Shown here piece after piece: positions 55,172 through 64,000 of a DNA stretch of 64,000 bases. Each line of letters starts with the position of its first letter. Position 1 is the stretch's first letter. Made by a program: the position numbers and the translations under genes. The notes under the pieces were generated by a model. The model saw only the letters and a program-made list of their open reading frames with translations. It did no database searches and was not told the origin of the DNA. The stretch comes from Ditylenchus dipsaci (lineage: Eukaryota > Nematoda > Chromadorea > Rhabditida > Anguinidae): positions 81,532-145,531 of the forward strand of contig SADC01000993.1 of the NCBI GenBank assembly GCA_004194705.1, written 5' to 3'.

Positions 55172-55699
55172 CCGTATTTTCTCTATTAAATACCCCCTTT
55201 TTGACTAGGGTTTTCAGAGTTAAGGCCATTTTTGATTAACAATTCAGAATTTTTTCATGGTTGAATAAATAAACGCCTTGAAGGACCCTGTCTCTTCCTT
55301 ATCATGGCAATTTCAAAGGTTTGAATGCGCGCGGGACCACCTAGATTTTGTCAATAATGTTTTCGAATTATTTTTTTGTTTGCATTTTGAATTTTAAACG
55401 TTATGTTCTAGTGATTATAAATCACATTACGACAGTGAAAGATCTGGAGCAGTGAAAGTCGGGTAAGTTGTAAGTAAGTCCTATCTGTCATTGTCAAGCA
55501 ACGTTGGGCTCGACTAGTGAATGGTTCGTAATTTTGAACAAATTTACAAATTTAACTTCTATACAATAAGCGTAAAGAAAAAACAATTCGAAATATTATT
55601 GACAAAATGTGTGTGGTCCCGCGCGCATTCAAAACTTTCGAATTGCCATGATAAGGAAGAGACATGGTCCTTTAAGGCGTTTATTAGACAAAATACGGT
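55172..55699. mobile_element. CCGTATTTTCTCT element split by a TTAA MITE
   Basis: TA-flanked ends CCGTATTTTCTCTATTAAAT and 'ttattagacaaaatacgg'. Sequence 'aataaataaacgcc' on the left and 'ggcgtttatta' on the right meet once the inner insertion is removed. Confidence 0.7.
55282..55671. mobile_element. piggyBac-like MITE, 390 bp
   Basis: TTGA at 55278-55281 and TTAA at 55672-55675. The termini are AGGACCCTGTCTCTTCCTTA and its complement with one change. Confidence 0.7.
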
Positions 55700-55763
55700 A
55701 TTTGTTTACTTAATTCTCGCAAACTCGATGCAGCTTTTTAGAACTCGCAAAAGTGGAATTGAC

Positions 55764-56671
55764 TAGAGATTGAGGCGGGACGGGACGGGACGGGACATTC
55801 CCGTCCCGACCGGTGGAGTTTCATGCGATTGTCCCGTCCCGGTATCCCGACCGAAAAAAAATTGACCCCTGTCCCGTCCCGGTGTCCCGTCCCGAGAAAA
55901 ATTTTTCGGTTTCCATATTTATTGTCCCGTCCCGGATTTTTAAAATGATGTCCCGGAACTGGCGCTAAAATTATGTTATCTAAAAACTCCAAAACGTGTC
56001 ATGCAAAAAAACCGATTGCTTGCTTCCAACTTTTTCTCTCTTTTAACTTCCCTTCCTCTCATTTGTCCCATTCCCATTCTTTCTTTCAGATAGCTCAACA
56101 ACATGTTCTGGCAGGTATATGCTAATCTGACCCTTACTTTGTGCAGTGGTTCCTTTAAAACATTGATTGTTCAGGAGAATGAGAGCAATTTCCCCATCTT
56201 GGCCAAGTGCGCGAAGAAGTACTTGTCCTCGCCAGCAACGAGCGTAGCAAGTGAGTCGGTCTTTTCCCTGGCCCGCGACGTTTACGACTACAGAAGAACG
56301 AACTTGGACCCAGAGAAGGCCGAAATGTTGATGTTCTTGAACAAAGTGTTGATCTAGTACCCTTTTCTTGTACTTGTTATATGAAAATAAACGAGTGTAT
56401 CAAATTCATTTCTCGACCGTGAAAATCCTTCCGTATCAACAACATTCCCTTCCGAGGAATTTCTCATTGTCATTTCATTAACTGGTATGTCAAATTCGAG
56501 CTTTTGCGTCCCGACCGGAAAAACCAGTCCCCCGTCCCGGAATTTCACTTGGTCCCGGATTCTCGTCCCGGAACAGATTTGTAGGTTGTCCCGTCCCAGT
56601 GTCCCGTCCCGAAAAATTTTGCTAAAAATTTTGTCCCGTCCCGTCCCGGAATAGGCCATCCTCCATCTCTA
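55764..56671 (+). mobile_element. hAT element, internally deleted, perfect duplications
   Basis: The left end is TAGAGATTGAGGCGGGACGG; the right end complement is TAGAGATGGAGGATGGCC and then GGGACGGGAC words. Flanks GAATTGAC (55756-55763, 56672-56679) are identical. It retains the last exon of a transposase (56103-56357). Confidence 0.88.
56103..56357 (+). pseudogene. hAT transposase C-terminal (hATC) fragment
   Basis: [40 protein letters not shown] and [12 protein letters not shown] are the hAT dimerisation block that ends the protein. The stop TAG at 56355 and AATAAA near 56385 follow. The catalytic domain is absent, so this copy cannot move itself. Confidence 0.85.
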
Positions 56672-57315
56672 GAATTGACCTCGAAGAGATCTAAAAAGAA
56701 CTTAGTTATAGATCAAATAAATGTAGTTTTGAGGCTATTTTTTGAAAGCTTCTAGGCTTTTCAGATAAGCTTTTCAGTTTGAATAATCTGAAAATACCAC
56801 AAATTCTTTAATAAAGGACATGTCCTTTTATTTTTCAACCCTCCGCACACATGTCCGTTTTTTAGAGTGTGTCCTTTTATTAAAGAATTTACGGTACACA
56901 AAAAGCACGTTACTGAAAACTTTTGTAACAGCGATTTTTTTCGTGAGAATAGAAAAAATCTCGGATAAATGCAAAACAATTCATGTTAAGACAAATAAAA
57001 AAAAACCAAACTTCTATTAGCCTATGAAAAACCCCAGTAAAAACCAGAGAAACTGAACAAAAAATTTCATGATGAACTTCTGTGTGTAAATGTAAACCCT
57101 GAAACGTAATAAAATACAGGTGAATAAGTCTTTTATCCAGCTAGTGAAATTCAGCAAAACAGAAAAAAATAATTAAACTCTTTACAGAAACTACCAAAAT
57201 ACAAAAGGTCATCGAAAAAGTTCAAACAAACTATTGCAAGATTATATAAGCGATTTTATTGTTGTTATTAAATAAACTCAATTTTGGTTCCAAACTTAAC
57301 AGGGCAAACCTCAAC

Positions 57316-57325
57316 ATATATAAGG
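57316..57325 (+). promoter_or_regulatory. TATA box of mucin-like gene
   Basis: CATATATAAGGCG lies about 60 bases before the ATG at 57382, the right distance for a short 5' leader. Confidence 0.55.
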
Positions 57326-57381
57326 CGTGCAAATCTGCCTAACGTAAATCAAATTATTTGCATCTACAACCGTCAAACTAA

Positions 57382-60300
57382 ATGTTTCACTTCGAACATC
57401 TTTCCCTCCTATTTCTAGGTCTTATAGGCATTCAAATTGCTGCAGGCTGGGATTATTTCACTCTCTCCAGCCTGAATCCCTTTGCTTATTCACAAGACTA
57501 CCCTGAGATTATTAAAAAAGAAGATGAACTAAAACTAATTGCTGACTCTGCTAATGAAATCTCCTCTGAAAATAGAACATCTCATATACATAGCGGAAAA
57601 TCAACAGAAAACGAAACCAGCAATGGCTACAACTGAAAATAACAATTATTCATCAGTGGTCAGAACTATTATACAAACCACCTCTGGAGAATCCACTCCA
57701 GCGAGTCGACCACACCAGAAGTGGTCAGAACTACCAGTGCCTCTGGAGAATCCACTCCAGCTGAGTCCACCACACAGAAGTGGTCAGAACTACCAGTGCC
57801 TCTGGAGAATCCACTCCAGCCGAGTCGACCACACCAGAAGTGGTCAGAACTACCAGTGCCTCTGGAGAATCCACTCCAGCTGAGTCCACCACACCAGAAG
57901 TGGTCAGAACTACCAGTGCCTCTGGAGAATCCACTCCAGCTGAGTCCACCACACCAGAAGTGGTCAGAACTACCAGTGCCTCTGGAGAATCCACTCCAGC
58001 TGAGTCGACCACACCAGAAGTGGTCAGAACTACCAGTGACTCTGGAGAATCCACTCCAGCTGAGTCTCGACCACACCAGAAGTGGTCAGAACTACCAGTG
58101 CCTCTGGAGAATCCACTCCAGCCGAGTCGACCACACCAGAAGTGGTCAGAACTACCAGTGCCTCTGGAGAATCCACTCCAGCTGAGTCGACCACACCAGA
58201 AGTGGTCAGAACTACCAGTGCCTCTGGAGAATCCACTCCAGCTGAGTCGACCACACCAGAAGTGGTCAGAACTACCAGTGCCTCTGGAGAATCCACTCCA
58301 GCTGAGTCGACCACACCAGAAGTGGTCAGAACTACCAGTGCCTCTGGAGAATCCACTCCAGCTGAGTCGACCACACCAGAAGTGGTCAGAACTACCAGTG
58401 CCTCTGGAGAATCCACTCCAGATGAGTCGACCACACCAGAAGTGGTCAGAACTACCAGTGCCTCTGGAGAATCCACTCCAGCTGAGTCGACCACACCAGA
58501 AGTGGTCAGAACTACCAGTGCCTCTGGAGAATCCACTCCAGCCGAGTCGACCACACCAGAAGTGGTCAGAACTACCAGTGCCTCTGGAGAATCCACTCCA
58601 GCCGAGTCGACCACACCAGAAGTGGTCAGAACTACCAGTGCCTCTGGAGAATCCACTCCAGCCGAGTCGACCACACCAGAAGTGGTCAGAACTACCAGTG
58701 CCTCTGGAGAATCCACTCCAGCCGAGTCGACCACACCAGAAGTGGTCAGAACTACCAGTGCCTCTGGAGAATCCGCTCCAGCCGAGTCGACCACACCAGA
58801 AGTGCTCAGAACTACCAGTGCCTCTGGAGAATCCACTCCAGCCGAGTCGACCACACCAGAAGTGGTCAGAACTACCAGTGCCTCTGGAGAATCCACTCCA
58901 GCCGAGTCGACCACACCAGAAGTGGTCAGAACTACCAGTGCCTCTGGAGAATCCACTCCAGCCGAGTCGACTACACACCAGAAGTGGTCAGAACTACCAG
59001 TGCCTCTGGAGAATCCATTCCAGCTGAGTCCACCACACCAGAAGTGGTCAGAACTACCAGTGCCTCTGGAAAATCCACTCCAGCCGAGTCGACTACACCA
59101 GAAGTGGTCAGAACTACCAGTGCCTCTGGAGAATCCACTTCAGCTGAGTCCACCACACCAGAAGTGGTCAGAACTACCAGTGCCTCTGGAGAATCCACTC
59201 CAGCCGAGTCGACTACACCAGAAGTGGTCAGAACTACCAGTGCCTCTGGAGAATCCATCCAGCTGAGTCCACCACACCAGAAGTGGTCAGAACTACCAGT
59301 GCCTCTGGAGAATCCATTCCAGCTGAGTCCACCACACCAGAAGTGGTCAGAACTACCAGTGCCTCTGGAGAATCCATTCCAGCTGAGTCCACCACACCAG
59401 AAGTGGTCAGAACTACCAGTGCCTCTGGAGAATCCACTCCAGCCGAGTCGACCACACCAGAAGTGGTCAGAACTACCAGTGCCTCTGGAGAATCCATTCC
59501 AGCTGAGTCCACCACACCAGAAGTGGTCAGAACTACCAGTGCCTCTGGAGAATCCACTCCAGCTGAGTCCACCACACCAGAAGTGGTCAGAACTACCAGT
59601 GCCTCTGGAGAATCCACTCCAGCCGAGTCGACCACACCAGAAGTGGTCAGAACTACCAGTGCCTCTGGAGAATCCACTCCAGCCGAGTCGACCACACCAG
59701 AAGTGGTCAGAACTACCAGTGCCTCTGGAGAATCCATTCCAGCTGAGTCCACCACACCAGAAGTGGTCAGAACTACCAGTGCCTCTGGAGAATCCACTCC
59801 AGCCGAGTCCACCACACCAGAAGTGGTCAGAACTACCAGTGCCTCTGGAGAATCCACTCCAGCCGAGTCGACTACACCAGAAGTGGTCAGAACTACCAGT
59901 GCTCTGGAGAATCCACTCCAGCTGTCGACCACACCAGAAGTGGTCAGAACTACCAGTGCCTCTGGAGAATCCACTCCAGCTGAGTCCACCACACAGAAGT
60001 GGTCAGAACTACCAGTGCCTCTGGAGAATCCACTCCAGCCGAGTCCACCACACCAGAAGTGGTCAGAACTACCAGTGCCTCTGGAGAATCCACTCCAGCT
60101 GAGTCCACCACACCAGAAGTGGTCAGAACTACCAGTGCCTCTGGAGAATCCACTCCAGCGAGTCCACCACACCAGAAGTGGTCAGAACTACCAGTGCCTC
60201 TGGAGAATCCACTCCAGCTGAGTCCACCACACCAGAAGTGGTCAGAACTACCAGTGCCTCTGGAGAATCCACTCCAGCCGAGTCCACCAACCAGAAAGTG

Positions 60301-60732
60301 GTCAGAACTACCAGTGCCTCTGGAGAATCCACTCCAGCGAGTCGACCACACCAGAAGTGGTCAGAACTACCAGTGCCTCTGGAGAATCCACTCCAGCTGA
60401 GTCGACCACACCAAAAGTGGTCAGAACTACCAGTGCCTCTGGAGAATCCACTCCAGCCGAGTCGACCACACCAGAAGTGGTCAGAACTACCAGTGCCTCT
60501 GGAGAATCCACTCCAGCTGAGTCCACCACACCAGAAGTGGTCAGAACTACCAGTGCTCTGGAGAATCCACTCCAGCTGAGTCCACCACACCAGAAGTGGT
60601 CAGAACTACAGTGCCTCTGGAGAATCCACTCCAGCTGAGTCCACCACACCAGAAGTGGTCAGAACTAGCAGTGCCTCTGGAGAATCCACTCCAGCCGAGA
60701 GTAGTCTAGTTACCCCCTTTTTGGCCGGGTAG
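57382..60732 (+). CDS. Secreted mucin-like protein with 20-residue repeats
   Basis: The start MFHFEHLSLLFLGLIGIQIA, followed by AG, is a clear signal peptide. About 65 polar residues with Asn glycosylation sites (NRT, NET) follow. From about 57655 to 60705 roughly 51 copies of a 60-bp unit encode GESTPAESTTPEVVRTTSAS, a Ser/Thr/Pro/Glu-rich repeat of the kind that carries dense O-glycans on secreted coat or gland proteins. The final unit runs into SSLVTPFLAG and a stop at 60730. The reading frame is not continuous: a shift is needed near 57640 and about a dozen units carry one- or two-base indels (for example 57775, 58067, 58971, 59256, 59901, 60157, 60610), clustered toward the ends. Long antisense and alternative frames follow from the period being a multiple of three and are not annotated. 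No relative is recognised. Confidence 0.7.
57655..60705 (+). repeat. 60-bp coding minisatellite, about 51 copies
   Basis: The unit is close to GAGAATCCACTCCAGCYGAG, TCSACCACACCAGAAGTGGT, CAGAACTACCAGTGCCTCTG. Units at 58080-58970 are almost identical to each other. The main variants are GCTGAG/GCCGAG and TCCACC/TCGACC. Confidence 0.95.
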
Positions 60733-60739
60733 CGGTTAG

Positions 60740-61390
60740 TTCCTAGCAAAAGAGTATTAGTCATAGCTTAAAGAAAACCTATTCTGTCTCCTATGGAAAC
60801 CGTGCAGAGAGAACCTCACCCTGAAGAAACAAAGTTGTCGAGTATACACTATTTTATAAGGTTGAAGAAAAATATGCAAAAAAAAAGAAAATGTGAAAGA
60901 GTATTTTAGGAAAGAATCTTTAAATGATTGTTATTAATTAAACTATCTAAAATGTATAAGCCTAAAAATTGTTTTTTATTGTAATATTTGTTCAGTAACA
61001 TAAACAACTCGACAAGCCTAAGGCTATAGCAAAAAGTCTAAAATTTTCTGAAGCCTAAGCTAATTCTGTCTATTTAACAATTATACAAAATAATATTTTA
61101 ACAATGAAACAAATATTCAGACTAGCTACCCCAGACTTAAGGGTCTCTAAGTTCAGAACAGTTATGGAAAAAGTAGCTTGAGTAAAATTCTAGCCTTTTA
61201 TCATAACCGCCGTATTCCAATGCTATATTAGAAGCCAGTCCATGCACCGGAATACGTTAACTGATCAGGGGGTCATATAAATATCTATTAATTTTTTTAT
61301 TTATTTTTTGTTAATATCTTAATAATATAAATTATTCATAACCAAAAGGAAGAATCCGGTAGTCTGAGCGATACCTTTTCTATTACAAGG
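60740..61390. other. No gene seen
   Basis: 3' flank of the mucin-like gene, AT-rich, with one TTAGGC-like patch (61012-61025). Confidence 0.45.
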
Positions 61391-61399
61391 AGAATACTT

Positions 61400-63900
61400 T
61401 TTAGACTGCTTCTTAGATATTACTATGGATTTCTTATCTGTAAGGATCCTGTTATATTCCGATATTATAGGAGAGTCTTGCCCTAGTACTTGTCTTTTGA
61501 AAGATTCATACGTAAAAATGGAACATGTTTTCGAATCCAGTGTTATTTCCTCGTACTTTGAGTATCGTCTTCACAGATCCTTTTGAATCTTTAAGTTTCA
61601 AACCATATTGTTTTGGTTCGGCTGCAACAAATTCTTCAATTGTATAGTTTGAATATTCTCGAGTCATCTCACCTAGATAACTTCTTCCTTAATTGGGTTG
61701 ATACCTTTAGGGTGTTTGAAATTACTGAGTCAGTGTCTGTGTACAAATAGTTGACAACCAGGTGTGTCATTTACAACTTTTCATATATCGAAAGTTAGCC
61801 TTGCTGCACTTCGGCAGTAATCAAAGAAACATAAAACATTAGAAGTGAAAAACTTCCTGTACTTCGACATCAACATAAAACTCTAACAGCATCTTCACCC
61901 AATACAATAACATCTCGAATTTCGTGTTTTGTTGGAGTTTATCATGCAATAAAACTTGGAGGGTTCGGTGAACACTACAGTTTTAGACAAAATTATTGCG
62001 CATTCCAAATTTACCCCATAAGGAGTTAAGACACAATTTGGAATGTGTCTCATTCCTGGATTATCTTTCATATATTAGAGTCAATCTTTATTCCTAATGA
62101 TCTTGATAATCAGTGATGAACTTATTTGTTCGTGGACTGTTTCTATTCCCTCTTTTTCCAACCCGTAGATTCACTTTTATTTTCAAAAAGACTTTCACAT
62201 ACTCTTTAAAAATGTTTGAATTCCAAGTTATCATAGTTCAAACATTAAAAACTCTCGAGACATTATAGCCGTTTTCTTAAAGCTAAATTAACGTCTTGTG
62301 AGAAAGAGTTTGAAGAATGTTCTTTCTTTGTCAGCTGTGTGACATTTATCGTTCTCAGTGAACACACCTTTCCCGACTGACAAGCTTTGTCTGCACACAA
62401 AGAGCAGCAAGGAAATTGGAGACCATAATCATTTCTTATTGCAAGAGCAGGAATAGTCGTTCCCTTGGGTGGAAGAATTTCACTTGCAACAAAACCTTTG
62501 TAAGGGTTGTCACTAGATTCATTTCAGAAACACTTTTGTTAATATGCAAAATTTCAGTACTCCAATAGGTATTCTGTGCTGTAGTGATATAAGGATAAAG
62601 TGAAACTATATCAAACATGGAAATTTCTTCTTGCCTCATACATTTAGACATAATTAGAAGCACGCCTGTACGGCCACCCCTAAGCTTTTCGGGATTATAG
62701 CATCATAGTGTTCATATTCTGCGAAAAACATCTTCATCTCTTATTTTTTTCCAATTCTTTAGAACCTGACACTCCCATACAAACATGACATTCATTATTT
62801 TCAAGCTTTTTTATTTTCTCTTTGGTCTTTTCATAGTTGAACGCGGAAGTGTTACAGTTTAAGCTTTTAGCTTCACAATGATTGCAACCATGGAAACCGC
62901 AACCCTGAAACTCGATAGCTAAATCTTTATTTTGGATGTTTGAAATTTTCTCCAAAAGTAGGTATGATATCAAAACTCTTTACATAACATCAATTTTCAA
63001 GCTTCCATGGTTTTTTCACCTCCATTGCGAGCATGCTGTACTTGAACATCATATTTGGATGCAAACCATTCCAAGTAGCGAACAGCATTTTACTTTGATT
63101 TTTCGTTTTCTTTCATATCCACTTTCAGGCATAATAGAAATCGTTTCCTGTTTTAGAACTTCATTCAAAATTCTATAACAGCTCCTGCTATAGTTGAACT
63201 ATATTCAAGTATTCACTATCGGATATTGCAAGCATAATTTTTCTCATTTCAATTATTGCTTCTAACAGAATACGAGTGTCATTATCACAATATTCAGCCA
63301 ATTTTTCCGGTAAGAAAAAGGCGTTTTCCTATTTGATTCATACCACAGTTCAAATTCTGCTCTTTCTCAGTTTCATAGAATCAGGACAATAGTCTTCAAT
63401 TGAAGGCAAACACTCAGCTTTGTTTTATAATTAGAAACTTTGTTGAAAAGATGTGGAAAAAAAAGCTTTGTTTTCACACTCTAAACCAAATGTTGATTTT
63501 AGTTGATCCAATCTAACAGTCATTAAAAGATAAGATCTCTAAAAAGACTTTTGCACAGTTCTTATTGTTAATAATTGAACATCTGATAAATTTTGTTTCC
63601 TGTCATTGTAAGCAGTGGCACTATGTCATAGGTATAGCCGTCTGAGTACAAAATGAAAATCAAACTTCGAACCATAGTGTGATAAGCTATAGTCTTGTGT
63701 TTTCTATCAAACTGAATATCCAGTCAATAAACCCCTGCAAGGTCTTCTACATCTGCATGACTCCAAGTTTGTCTTTATGGACACCACAAATACAAGACAA
63801 ATTACCGCTTAAGCAATTTGTGCAGGAGACTCGGGCGAAACAATAATTAACTACATGTTCAGTAACCCTCTTTGAATAACCGTTATCTGGGTGTTCTCAA
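61400..63900 (-). pseudogene. Maverick/Polinton-type protein-primed DNA polymerase B, decayed
   Basis: Family B polymerase of the self-synthesising Maverick transposons. Read on the minus strand from high to low coordinates: a cysteine cluster SCTNCLSGNLSCICG (63830-63770); FQGCGFHGCNHCEAK (62920-62870); GGRTG (62675-62660), typical of the region before motif A; motif A DIVSLYPYI (62625-62585); motif C YTDTDS (61755-61735); and EMTREYSNYTIEEFVAAEPK then QYGLKLKDSKGSVKTILK (61660-61550). These lie in several frames with stops between, so the gene is not functional. The window ends before any integrase, capsid or ATPase gene of the element could be seen. A linear plasmid or virus insertion is the alternative. 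Confidence 0.8.
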
Positions 63901-64000
63901 AATCAAAAGCCACTACTGTTGTAATGATTTTTGTTTTTTTAGGGTTGAATATAGCATACATGATTTCTTGCAAACAAGTTTACAAGTGTGACAATATTTT

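Noticed and set aside
57731..58978. Long antisense open frames over the 60-bp repeats
   Set aside because: A 60-bp period keeps several frames open at once. Only the plus-strand Ser/Thr/Pro frame follows a signal peptide and TATA box.

Overview
This window is nuclear DNA from an animal, AT-rich, with small exons split by GT-AG introns and a very heavy load of DNA transposons. Several signs point to a nematode, possibly one with a large repeat-rich genome. There are scattered interstitial runs of TTAGGC (the nematode telomere hexamer). There is an astacin metallopeptidase with a nematode-style propeptide, EGF and CUB layout. TTTTCAG or TTTTAG acceptors lie just upstream of start codons, as expected where transcripts receive a spliced leader. 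The species cannot be named from the sequence.

Layout. 1-6.1 kb is repeat only: fold-back elements, a 28-bp minisatellite inside an inverted repeat, and a pogo-like element. 6.1-9.3 kb is a nested transposon stack that carries a ribosomal protein S18 gene. 9.3-9.8 kb is RPS20, and 10.95-11.62 kb is a small five-exon gene of unknown function. 13.0-18.6 kb is a minus-strand glutaminase whose C-terminal exons I cannot find. 18.6-29.3 kb is repeats, including a complete hAT element (24238-27022) with exact 8-bp target duplications and transposase remains. 29.3-34.4 kb is a minus-strand astacin, apparently with an N-terminal membrane segment. 35.9-46.7 kb is SNAPC4, the large Myb-repeat subunit of the snRNA-activating complex. 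46.7-57.3 kb is again repeats, including a 0.8-kb near-perfect palindrome and a fold-back element built from short repeated units. 57.38-60.73 kb is a secreted mucin-like gene with about 51 copies of a 60-bp repeat. 61.4-64 kb is a decayed protein-primed family B DNA polymerase of Maverick/Polinton type on the minus strand.

The strongest unusual signal is at 6173-8792. A 2190-bp hAT-like element with matching terminal repeats and exact 8-bp duplications encloses the whole S18 gene. The un-inserted version of the target is still readable in the opposite arm of the older element it entered. A second hAT element then used the same 8-bp target. The same stacking of two hAT elements on one target recurs independently at 16218-16983. 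Small indels recur in otherwise good coding sequence (S18 exon 1, astacin EGF, mucin repeats, polymerase), so either assembly errors or decay must be considered for each.
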